Translations under genes and position numbers: made by a program
Assembly (NCBI GenBank): GCA_027061865.1
Contig: JAMOVZ010000177.1
Span: 1-10,780, forward strand
Reading direction: 5' to 3'
Length of the DNA stretch: 10,780 nt
DNA from: Desulfobacterales bacterium
Lineage (GTDB): Bacteria > Desulfobacterota > DSM-4660 > Desulfatiglandales > Desulfatiglandaceae
Shown here: positions 1 through 6,304 of the stretch, in pieces
How positions within the stretch are numbered: the stretch's first letter is position 1
How the letters are laid out: the number at the start of each line of letters is the position of its first letter
The notes under the pieces: model-generated
Seen by the model: only the letters and a program-made list of their open reading frames with translations
Told to the model about the DNA's origin: nothing
The model's database searches: none

Positions 1-595
1 ATATCTCTGTGCCGTATTTGCGCTCCTCTATCACCACCCTGTCGCCAGAGGCCCCAAATATCTTTTTTACCATGATCTTTTCTATTGCAGCCTCTGCGTC
101 TTCCACATCATCACACACTATTGCACCCTTGCCCGCTGCAAGCCCATTGGCCTTTACCACCACCTGGTAGCCTATGTTTCTCACATAACGGCGCGCTTCT
201 TCAGGGTTATCAAACACCTTGTATTCAGGCTTGGGCACACCGATCTCGGTGAGCAGATCATCTGTGAAGGCCCTGTCACTTTCAATCTTGACGAATTCCT
301 GCCTGGGGCCCACGGCACGGATGCCGTGGCCAGTTAACACATCGACCAAGCCTTCACCAAGGGGATTTTCAGAACCCACATCAACCAAGTCCACCCCCTT
401 TTCTTTGCAAAATTCCGCCACATCTTGAAAGTCCCTTATGGGCACCCTTTCTATGAGGCCGCGCTTGCCTTTCGGCGTGTAATTAACGCCAGGGTTTCCA
501 GGGGCGAAATAGACCTTGTCCACGTGTTGGCTGTCCCCATATTTGTCAGCCAGGCAATGATCTCTGCCACCAGAGCCGTAAACCAGTACCTTCAT
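1..595 (-). CDS. PurD-like ATP-grasp ligase (phosphoribosylamine-glycine ligase family), 3' end outside window
   Basis: The first 198 codons are present, read right to left from an ATG at 593-595. The gene runs off the left edge with no stop. The N-terminus (KVLVYGSGGRDH) matches the GSGGREH start of glycinamide ribonucleotide synthetase, followed by an APGNPG segment. Near residue 80 the usual GPE-PL motif reads GSENPLGEGLVD. The ATP-grasp entry VVVKANGLAAGKGAIV lies near residue 150, and VVIEERKYGTEI at the window edge fits the conserved EE-x-GxE region. The canonical enzyme joins phosphoribosylamine and glycine with ATP in purine synthesis. Several motifs are off-consensus (GRDHCL for GREHAL, GSE for GPE, ESDRAF for GSKAF), so this may be a divergent paralog with another substrate rather than the housekeeping PurD. 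A GGAGTG ribosome binding site lies just upstream of the ATG. The gene sits 16 bases after the DUF4412 gene and probably shares its transcript. Confidence 0.82.
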   Translation of the reverse strand, partial: MKVLVYGSGGRDHCLADKYGDSQHVDKVYFAPGNPGVNYTPKGKRGLIERVPIRDFQDVAEFCKEKGVDLVDVGSENPLGEGLVDVLTGHGIRAVGPRQEFVKIESDRAFTDDLLTEIGVPKPEYKVFDNPEEARRYVRNIGYQVVVKANGLAAGKGAIVCDDVEDAEAAIEKIMVKKIFGASGDRVVIEERKYGTEI

Positions 596-611
596 TGACT
601 CTTCACTCCTC

Positions 612-1217
612 TTATCGGCGTTGCTGCATGCCAGGCATCATCATGGGCATGTTCATCTTTTCATAGCCTTCGGGAATCTGGAATATGGAATCAGGGATCT
701 TTTTCTTCTTTATATTCTTGAGCTCCATCACAATTGTCCCTGTGTTCATCTCGGTTTGCACCTTAATAGGATAATCCAGTTCCGTAGCTATCCACACCAC
801 ATGCTTAATCCCCGGGGGATCTTCGGGAATGACTTGATATTTTTTGCAAGTGAACCCCCCTACCTTTTCCTTGCCCAAGTACTTTTTGGCTCCTGCCTTA
901 TCAAGATCTTTTTCGCTTGCGAGGGATTGCTCTGGCCTAAGGGGCATCTCCATATAGGCCATCTGCTGTGGCATGAGGTTCCACACCACCTTCTTGTCCT
1001 GCCTTATTATGCTGATCTGCCTCATCCCCATCATTTGCATCTCTTGTCTTACCTTGTCCCCTTTAACCCATATCTTGCCGGTATATTTCCCCTGGGGGCC
1101 GCTCATCACCATGTCGGCCACAAATTCTGCCCCCTGGGCTGGAGGGCAAATGGCCCCCCCAAGGAAGATCACCGTCAGGGCCAAAAAATAAAAAATCACG
1201 CCACCTCTCTTAGCCAT
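612..1217 (-). CDS. Exported DUF4412-like protein
   Basis: This protein of 201 residues has a clear signal peptide: a basic start (MAKRGG), a hydrophobic stretch (VIFYFLALTVIFLGGAI) and a probable cleavage site near AQGAEF. No lipobox Cys is evident at the cleavage site. The mature part has the look of DUF4412-type, LolA-like periplasmic proteins: an early ADMVMSGPQGKYTGKIWVKGDKVRQE strand pair, a methionine-rich middle, VGGFTCKKYQV, and an ending PDSIFQIPEGYEKM typical of these families. The extreme C-terminus is rich in Met (MNMPMMMPGM), which could bind a metal or may simply be low complexity. Function is unknown. The ATG at 1215-1217 is preferred over an in-frame ATG six codons earlier, because GGAGG lies seven bases ahead of the former and the predicted transcription start falls almost on the latter. 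It is followed by the PurD-like gene. Confidence 0.8.
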   Translation of the reverse strand: MAKRGGVIFYFLALTVIFLGGAICPPAQGAEFVADMVMSGPQGKYTGKIWVKGDKVRQEMQMMGMRQISIIRQDKKVVWNLMPQQMAYMEMPLRPEQSLASEKDLDKAGAKKYLGKEKVGGFTCKKYQVIPEDPPGIKHVVWIATELDYPIKVQTEMNTGTIVMELKNIKKKKIPDSIFQIPEGYEKMNMPMMMPGMQQRR

Positions 1218-1245
1218 TTTTAAACCTCCAACCATTATTTTCTCC

Positions 1246-1274
1246 CTTATAGACCAGGGGCCTCAGCCGGTCAA
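1246..1274 (-). promoter_or_regulatory. Putative sigma70-type promoter for the DUF4412/PurD-like pair
   Basis: On the minus strand TTGACC (1269-1274) and TATAAG (1246-1251) are separated by exactly 17 bases, each hexamer matching consensus at five of six positions. The expected start of transcription is near 1239, giving a leader of about 20 bases that carries the GGAGG of the downstream gene. It is assigned by sequence match only. Confidence 0.6.
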
Positions 1275-1293
1275 GGTAAATGGAAAAATGCCC

Positions 1294-1322
1294 TTGATAT
1301 GCATTAGCTGGTGGCAGATACT
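1294..1322 (+). promoter_or_regulatory. Putative weak sigma70-type promoter for the methyltransferase gene
   Basis: TTGATA (1294-1299) and GATACT (1317-1322) are separated by 17 bases and lie 38 bases before the methyltransferase start. The -35 matches consensus at five of six positions and the -10 at four of six, including the important second and sixth bases. It faces away from the minus-strand promoter, so the region 1218-1360 would be a divergent promoter region. Confidence 0.35.
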
Positions 1323-1360
1323 GCTAATAATAGGAAACATAATTTCAGGAGGGAACAAAA

Positions 1361-2347
1361 ATGGACAGATGGAATGCCGGGAGGCTGCTTCAACTATCAG
1401 GAGACTACTGGAAGGCATGTGTGCTTCATACTGGGGTAAGGCTTGGTATCTTTGATGCCTTGAAGGAAGGGCCACATTCGCTCCAAGACCTCTCCTCTAC
1501 ACTTGGATCTTCTCCCCGGGGGCTGGAACCGCTCCTGAATGCCCTGGTGGCCATGGGTCTTTTGATAAAGGAAGCCGACTCTTTTCAAAATACAGAAGAC
1601 TCCTCCAGGTTTCTGGTCGAAAGCTCGCCTGATTACGTAGGCTACATGATTCTTCACCACTGGAATCTCATAAAGGGGTGGGCCAGGCTTTCGGAAGCAG
1701 TAAGGAGCGGGCAGCCTCTTATGAAAGGTTTGGGCGGCGAAGAAGAAAGGCGAGCCTTTATCCTCGGCATGCATAATACCGCCAGGGGGGTGGCTCCCAA
1801 GGTGGCGGAGGCGGTGGATCTGAGTGGCAGGGAAAAACTTTTGGACCTGGGAGGAGGTCCTGGGACCTATGCCATTTATTTTTGCCTGAAAAACCCGAAG
1901 CTAAAGGCCACTGTCTTTGACCTTCCCTCCACAAGGCCCTATGCGGTAGAGACTATCACAAAGTATGGGCTCTCAGAGAGGATTGGTTTTTATGGAGGCG
2001 ATTACCTGACCCAAGAGATTCCTGGAGGACATGATGTGATCTGGCTATCCCACATAATTCATTCACTGGGCCCAGATGAGGTATTCGGTGTGTTAAAAAA
2101 GGCGGCTGCGGCCCTGGTGCCAGGGGGTGTTTTGCTGATCCACGACTTTTTCCTGGAAAAAGGGGGCACAAGCCCTCTCTTCCCGGCACTTTTTTCTTTA
2201 AATATGCTAATAAACACTGAAAAGGGCAGGTCTTATTCGGAGGAAGAGGTTTTTCAAATGCTTCGCGCCATTGGCCTTACAAACATCCGGCGCCTCTCCT
2301 TTAAGGGGCCAAATGACTCAGGCATCATTAGCGGCCAATCAAGCTGA
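1361..2347 (+). CDS. SAM-dependent O-methyltransferase family protein (COMT/ASMT-like)
   Basis: This protein of 328 residues has the two-part build of the family-2 O-methyltransferases. An N-terminal winged-helix dimerisation domain (about residues 10-90, with VRLGIFDALKEGPHSLQDL and a GLLIKEADSFQNTEDSSRFL wing) precedes a Rossmann methyltransferase domain. SAM motif I is LDLGGGPGTY (161-170), an acidic loop VFDLPS follows at 185-190, then GGDYL (212-216) and HIIHSLGPDE (231-240) before a LVPGGVLLIHDFF strand. In plant COMT-type enzymes a catalytic His follows the DE of this last motif; here the residue is Val, as in many bacterial members, so the acceptor cannot be guessed. A strong ribosome binding site (AGGAGGG) precedes the ATG. 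The gene is upstream of bamB on the same strand, but a separate promoter lies between them. A role in aromatic metabolism, such as methylation of a phenolic or quinone, is conjecture. Confidence 0.85.
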   Translation: MDRWNAGRLLQLSGDYWKACVLHTGVRLGIFDALKEGPHSLQDLSSTLGSSPRGLEPLLNALVAMGLLIKEADSFQNTEDSSRFLVESSPDYVGYMILHHWNLIKGWARLSEAVRSGQPLMKGLGGEEERRAFILGMHNTARGVAPKVAEAVDLSGREKLLDLGGGPGTYAIYFCLKNPKLKATVFDLPSTRPYAVETITKYGLSERIGFYGGDYLTQEIPGGHDVIWLSHIIHSLGPDEVFGVLKKAAAALVPGGVLLIHDFFLEKGGTSPLFPALFSLNMLINTEKGRSYSEEEVFQMLRAIGLTNIRRLSFKGPNDSGIISGQSS

Positions 2348-2382
2348 AAGACTCTCTCCACCTTTTCGGGATTTCAGCTTGA
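2339..2382. repeat. 11-bp perfect inverted repeat overlapping the bam promoter -35
   Basis: TCAAGCTGAAA (2339-2349) is repeated exactly in reverse complement as TTTCAGCTTGA (2372-2382), with a 22-base loop. The left arm includes the methyltransferase stop codon and the right arm contains the first four bases of the TTGACA -35 box. The stem is A/T-rich and no T tract follows, so it is a poor intrinsic terminator. An operator for a dimeric regulator of the bam operon is a reasonable alternative. Confidence 0.55.
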
Positions 2383-2407
2383 CAGGTAGTTACGATATAG
2401 CTATTAT
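2379..2407 (+). promoter_or_regulatory. Putative sigma70-type promoter of the bam operon
   Basis: A perfect TTGACA -35 (2379-2384) is followed after 17 bases by TATTAT (2402-2407), which matches consensus at five of six positions. Predicted transcription would start near 2414 and leave an untranslated leader of about 80 bases before bamB. A short dyad, CACA-A-TGTG (2413-2421), sits at the predicted start site and could be a second operator half. The strength of the match suggests that an upstream repressor, rather than weak promoter elements, would be needed to keep the operon off. Confidence 0.62.
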
Positions 2408-2492
2408 GTAGTCACAATGTGGTGAGGAAGGTGTAACATCCCGCCATATATAGAAATTTTAACCATAGGCATGACACTGCAAGGGGGACAAA

Positions 2493-4523
2493 ATGAGATA
2501 TGCAGAGACTGGATATAACTTGGAAGTGGATCTCACCAAGGGAAGCATTGAAAAGGTGGCAACGGATCCAGAACTGACAGAGCTTCACTTGGGCGGCCTT
2601 GGAACCAATGCCAAGATCATATGGGATAGGGTGCCCCCTGAGGTAGAGCCCCTTTCTCCTGAAAATGTGTTGATCTTTAGCTCAGGCCTCCTTTGCGGGA
2701 CCCCTGCGGTAGGGGCCAACAGAACCATTGCCACCACCATTTCTCCTCAGACAAGGTTGCTTGCGTTTTCCATGATGGGCGGCTTCTGGTCCCCCGAATT
2801 GAAGTTTGCCGGGTATGACAAGGTAATAATTACCGGCAAATCCCCCTCATTGGTATATCTCTGGATAAACAACGACAAAGTGGAAATCCGGGATGCCTCC
2901 CACCTCCATGGTAAGGGCGCCCTGGAGACTGCCACCATGATCCGCGAGGAACTGAACGAACCCAGGGCCCAGGTGTTGGCCATTGGACTGGCTGGGGAAA
3001 ACAGTGTTTATTATGCCTCGGTGGAACACGGACGCTCTAGCGCCAGCCGTGGTGGTGTAGGCGCTGTCATGGGATCCAAGGGCCTCAAGGCCATTGCGGT
3101 CCGTGGCACAAAGGAGATAAACCTGGCCCGGCCTGAGGAGTTCCTGAAGCTTTGTAATGACATACTCGACTACATCCAGGTGCGGGTCCAAAACCCTATC
3201 AAGGGAGTGCCTGCCATACTGTCTCTAATCGGCTCCCCTCAAGAGATGGCCATCCATGATGAAAAGTGGCACACTACCAGCTTTGCCTGGGGCCATGCAC
3301 GCCAGAGGAGAAAAGATTTTTGGACAAAAGAGCGTGCAGAGGAGTGGAAACGCACCCAGGACCAAAGAGTGGAGCGGCTGGTAAGTTGCTTCAACTGCCC
3401 CATGAAGTGTGGGGCCATAATCTCCCATCCTGAGCTCCCTACTCACAGGTACATGATGAAGTGCTATTCCAAGCTCACATACGTGATGGCTGCAATGGCC
3501 GATGACCTGGACTTCGGGTTCAAGATCGCAGGCATTGCCCAGGAATACGGCCTGGACGGCTATACTACGCCTCAGGTGATGGCCTTCGCCATTGAGCTGT
3601 ATGAAGACGGGATCCTGACCGACGAGGACCTGCCCGATTTTCCCAAGGACAACAAGGAGAGGTTTTACTATCTGCTACACAAGATTGCCCGCAGGGAAGG
3701 GATCGGTGACATATTGGCCGACGGGGTCTATTGGGCCGCCAGGCGGATCGGCAAAGGTGCCGAGGCCTACGACCACAACACCACCAAGAAGCACGAGCAA
3801 ATGGTAATCAAGCTGGGCATGCTCAACCCCATTTACTACATCATGTACGCCACGGGTGAGAAAATGAGCATCACCCAGATCGAGGGCCAAATGCCCCAAG
3901 CTCCCCTTCCAAAGGATTACAGGGAGGAGTTTGTCAAGGATTGGATCCACCCACCCACGGGAAAAGAAGAGAAATTCAAGGAATTTATTCTAAAATGGGA
4001 ACCCCGGGGAGAGTATGCATTCCCCTTTTGGCCACCACCGGACCTCATCTGTGAGTTAGTGGAATGGCAAGAGTACATGCACTATATTGATGATTGCACC
4101 GGCATTTGTGCAGGGCTCTCCTCTTTTCCTCTTAAACCGCCGTATCACATCCATAATCTCCCTCTATTTATCTCTTATGGGACCGGTTTGGATATTGATG
4201 AGGACAGACTCTGGGAGATAACCCACAGGAACCGCAATCTGGTAAGGGCCATCAATGCCAGACTCGGCCTCAGGAGGGAGGATGAAAAGCCTCCCGAGGA
4301 CCACTGGAAGAAACGGTTCCCCGAATATGAGGCCAAGCTGCTGGATGAGTATTACAAGTTCAAGGGATGGAATAAAGAAGGTATCCCCACAAAGGAAACT
4401 TTGGAAAAACTGGGCCTGGGTTATGTGGCCGAGGAACTTATAGAGAGGGGCGTGCTGACTGAGGATGGAGACAGTTCCACCCCCGAGGGGGCCTCGGCAG
4501 GAGACAAGAGCACCGAACAATAG
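2493..4523 (+). CDS. bamB: Benzoyl-CoA reductase class II, tungsten-containing catalytic subunit BamB
   Basis: The protein has 676 residues, slightly longer than the roughly 650 of known BamB. It belongs to the aldehyde:ferredoxin oxidoreductase family: tungsten-bis-metallopterin plus one [4Fe-4S] cluster, cytoplasmic, reducing benzoyl-CoA to cyclohexa-1,5-diene-1-carboxyl-CoA. The N-terminal MRYAETGYNLEVDLTKGSIE and the GGLGTNAKIIWDRVPPE region are BamB-like. Cluster ligands are probably C299, C302 and C306 (CFNCPMKC) plus C535 or C539 (DDCTGIC). From recollection of the Geobacter structure, tungsten is bound by a Cys in an MMKC motif, here C324, and Glu251, Glu257 and His260 line the site. 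E251, E257 and H260 occur here at the same positions in EMAIHDEKWH. The C-terminal 20 residues are a polar, probably disordered tail. The ATG has a strong AGGGGG ribosome binding site. It is first in the operon, 16 bases before bamC. Confidence 0.95.
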   Translation: MRYAETGYNLEVDLTKGSIEKVATDPELTELHLGGLGTNAKIIWDRVPPEVEPLSPENVLIFSSGLLCGTPAVGANRTIATTISPQTRLLAFSMMGGFWSPELKFAGYDKVIITGKSPSLVYLWINNDKVEIRDASHLHGKGALETATMIREELNEPRAQVLAIGLAGENSVYYASVEHGRSSASRGGVGAVMGSKGLKAIAVRGTKEINLARPEEFLKLCNDILDYIQVRVQNPIKGVPAILSLIGSPQEMAIHDEKWHTTSFAWGHARQRRKDFWTKERAEEWKRTQDQRVERLVSCFNCPMKCGAIISHPELPTHRYMMKCYSKLTYVMAAMADDLDFGFKIAGIAQEYGLDGYTTPQVMAFAIELYEDGILTDEDLPDFPKDNKERFYYLLHKIARREGIGDILADGVYWAARRIGKGAEAYDHNTTKKHEQMVIKLGMLNPIYYIMYATGEKMSITQIEGQMPQAPLPKDYREEFVKDWIHPPTGKEEKFKEFILKWEPRGEYAFPFWPPPDLICELVEWQEYMHYIDDCTGICAGLSSFPLKPPYHIHNLPLFISYGTGLDIDEDRLWEITHRNRNLVRAINARLGLRREDEKPPEDHWKKRFPEYEAKLLDEYYKFKGWNKEGIPTKETLEKLGLGYVAEELIERGVLTEDGDSSTPEGASAGDKSTEQ

Positions 4524-4539
4524 GGCGGAGGGATGAATA

Positions 4540-5091
4540 GTGAATGCTCAGAAGAAAAAAAAGACCATCAAGACCATAAAAATAGATGTAGAGAAATGCA
4601 ATGGCTGCAGGGCCTGTGAGGTCATCTGCAGTGCATTTCATTCCTCTCCTAAATATAGCAGCAACAATCCGGCCAAGGCGCGGATTCATGTAATCTGTGA
4701 TGCCGTCAGGAATATCTATGTCCCCGTTTATGCCGGCGAGTATACTGCGGCCGAGTGTATGGGAAGGGACAAGTATGTGATTGACGGAAAGGAATATGAT
4801 GAATGCGCCTTTTGCAGGGCCTCTTGCCCGTCCAGGGATCGTTTCAAAGAACCTGATACCGGGCTCCCCCTCAAGTGCGACATGTGTGAGAGCGATCCTG
4901 ATTTGAAAGAGCCTTGGTGTGTTCAGTGGTGCTTGGCAGACGCTCTCACTTACGAGGAAAGGGAAGTGGAAGAAGAGGAAGAGGAGAGGCCCGAAGAGCT
5001 GGAAGTGGGTCTTGAGGCATTAATCGACAAGTACGGACTGGATAACATAGTGGAGACCCTTGCCAGGCTCTCAGAGGCCAAAGAAGAGTAG
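4540..5091 (+). CDS. bamC: Benzoyl-CoA reductase electron-transfer subunit BamC (three predicted [4Fe-4S] clusters)
   Basis: This 183-residue ferredoxin-like protein transfers electrons to the BamB active site. Thirteen Cys are present, twelve of them in three cluster-like groups: C20/C23/C26/C30 (KCNGCRACEVIC), C89/C92/C96 (ECAFCRASCP) with C73 or C131 as a likely partner, and C113/C116/C127/C131 (KCDMC then WCVQWC). This resembles the iron-sulfur subunits of DMSO-reductase and AOR-type complexes. After residue 135 comes a highly acidic segment (EEREVEEEEEE) and a predicted helical tail, perhaps a docking element. The start is GTG at 4540, seven bases after GGAGGG. A nearby ATG at 4533 is out of frame. 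An A8 run at codons 5-8 encodes a Lys-rich N-terminus. It lies 16 bases after bamB and 18 before bamD, clearly in one operon. Confidence 0.92.
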   Translation: MNAQKKKKTIKTIKIDVEKCNGCRACEVICSAFHSSPKYSSNNPAKARIHVICDAVRNIYVPVYAGEYTAAECMGRDKYVIDGKEYDECAFCRASCPSRDRFKEPDTGLPLKCDMCESDPDLKEPWCVQWCLADALTYEEREVEEEEEERPEELEVGLEALIDKYGLDNIVETLARLSEAKEE

Positions 5092-5109
5092 ACTGAGATA
5101 GGAGAAACG

Positions 5110-6261
5110 GTGGAAAATTTAGCTGATTACAAAGAGATCGTTGAATTAATAAAGGAGCAGGGGGGCGATCTTTTCAAGAGGTGTTTTCAGTGTGGCCTGT
5201 GTGATACGCTCTGCCCGTGGAACAAGGTCACCACCTTCAGCATGCGGAAGATCGTGCGCCAAGCCGTATTTGGATTCACCGAGATTGAAAGCGAGGAGAT
5301 CTGGCGCTGCACAAGCTGTGGCAGGTGCCCTCAGCACTGCCCCCGTGATGTCCGCCAGATTGACTCCACCATTGCGCTGCGAAGGATCGCCAACGAGTAT
5401 GGTGTGTTTCCAACACCTGTCCAGCCGGTTAAAACCGCAAGGGGCAGCTTGGTAGGGGAAGGCAATCCCCTCGGCGAGGAGCGGAAAGACAGGGCCAAAT
5501 GGGCCGAAGGCCTCTCGGTGAAGCCCTTTACCGAGGAAATGGAGTTCCTATACTTCCCCTGCTGCTATCTCTGCTATGACCCCAGGTTGAAAAAGGTGGC
5601 CCAAGCCACGGTAAAGCTCCTACAAAAGGCCCAAGTTGACTTTGGGATCCTTGGAGAAAAAGAGAACTGCTGTGGGGAGAGCATCAGGAAGACAGGTGAT
5701 GAAGAGCTTTTCAAGCGCCTGGCCAGAGAAAATATAAAGACTTTTGTGGAGCACGGGGTCAAAAAAATCTTGGTCTCCTCCCCTCATTGCTATCACACCT
5801 TCAAGAATGAATATCCTGAATTCAAAGTGAATTTTGAAGTGATCCATATCAGCCAATTTCTTGCGCAACTGGTTGATGAGGGAAGGCTAAATATATCGAA
5901 AGAGCTGCAAAAGAAACTCACATACCATGATCCTTGCTATCAAGGCCGCCACAACAACATATATGATGAGCCTCGTGAAATCTTGAAGGGCATAACGGGT
6001 GCGCAACTTTACGAAATGCCTGAGCACCGGGTCGACAGCCTTTGCTGTGGCGGCGGGGGCGGACGCATTTGGATGGAAACACCCAAAGGAGAGCGCTTCT
6101 CTGATCTGAGGATTGAGCAGGCCATGGAGGTTGGGGCAGAACTGCTGGTGACCTCGTGCCCTTATTGCATAACCAACTTCGAGGATAGCAGGATCAATCT
6201 GGAAGCCACAGAGGCCCTTGAGGTCAAAGACCTCACAGAGCTGCTTGTGGAATTGGTTTAG
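5110..6261 (+). CDS. bamD: HdrD-like iron-sulfur subunit BamD with two CCG domains
   Basis: The 383-residue protein resembles a fusion of heterodisulfide reductase HdrC and HdrB (HdrD type). The N-terminal part has two ferredoxin motifs: C25/C28/C31/C35 (CFQCGLCDTLCP) and C67/C70/C73/C77 (CTSCGRCPQHCP). Two CCG domains follow. The first has C152, C187-C188 and C227, but its last position reads C-Y-H-T instead of C-x-x-C. The second is complete, with C276, C312-C313 (LCCGGGGG) and C350-x-x-C353. CCG domains in HdrB carry non-cubane [4Fe-4S] clusters, so at least the second should. In the Bam complex BamD is thought to pass electrons between the BamE flavins and BamBC. The start is GTG at 5110, five bases after GGAG. 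The stop TAG overlaps a GGAGG at 6261-6265. Confidence 0.93.
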   Translation: MENLADYKEIVELIKEQGGDLFKRCFQCGLCDTLCPWNKVTTFSMRKIVRQAVFGFTEIESEEIWRCTSCGRCPQHCPRDVRQIDSTIALRRIANEYGVFPTPVQPVKTARGSLVGEGNPLGEERKDRAKWAEGLSVKPFTEEMEFLYFPCCYLCYDPRLKKVAQATVKLLQKAQVDFGILGEKENCCGESIRKTGDEELFKRLARENIKTFVEHGVKKILVSSPHCYHTFKNEYPEFKVNFEVIHISQFLAQLVDEGRLNISKELQKKLTYHDPCYQGRHNNIYDEPREILKGITGAQLYEMPEHRVDSLCCGGGGGRIWMETPKGERFSDLRIEQAMEVGAELLVTSCPYCITNFEDSRINLEATEALEVKDLTELLVELV

Positions 6262-6276
6262 GAGGAATACCTGAGA

Positions 6277-6303
6277 GTGATCCTAGTCAGACGGGGTGAT
6301 TAA
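6277..6303 (+). other. Possible 8-codon mini-ORF between bamD and bamE
   Basis: A strong GGAGG (6261-6265) directly after bamD has no bamE start at a normal distance. It is followed by GTG at 6277 (or CTG at 6271), opening a reading frame that ends in TAA at 6301-6303, one base before the likely bamE GTG at 6305. It may couple translation of bamE to bamD, or it may be chance. Confidence 0.25.
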
Positions 6304-6304
6304 A

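Noticed and set aside
621..1223. Long plus-strand reading frame of 200 codons opposite the DUF4412 gene
   Set aside because: Its His/Leu-rich translation resembles no family and it mirrors the Met- and Lys-rich minus-strand gene, which has a signal peptide, ribosome binding site and promoter.
1218..1235. Upstream ATG for the DUF4412 protein (MVGGLK-)
   Set aside because: It has no ribosome binding site of its own and lies at the predicted transcription start. The next ATG has GGAGG at ideal spacing.
2339..2382. Intrinsic terminator after the methyltransferase gene
   Set aside because: The stem is A/T-rich with a 22-base loop and no T tract follows. It overlaps a promoter, so an operator-like role fits better.
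2493..4523. Ordinary aldehyde:ferredoxin oxidoreductase
   Set aside because: The EMAIHDEKWH and MMKC segments, the N-terminus and the following bamCDEFGH genes are specific to BamB.
4533..4560. ATG at 4533 with slippage on the A8 run as an alternative bamC start
   Set aside because: It needs a +1 or -2 shift, while GTG at 4540 is in frame with ideal ribosome binding site spacing.
4957..5000. GA-rich run in bamC as a DNA repeat element
   Set aside because: It encodes an acidic Glu-rich segment in a continuous frame and shows no regular unit.
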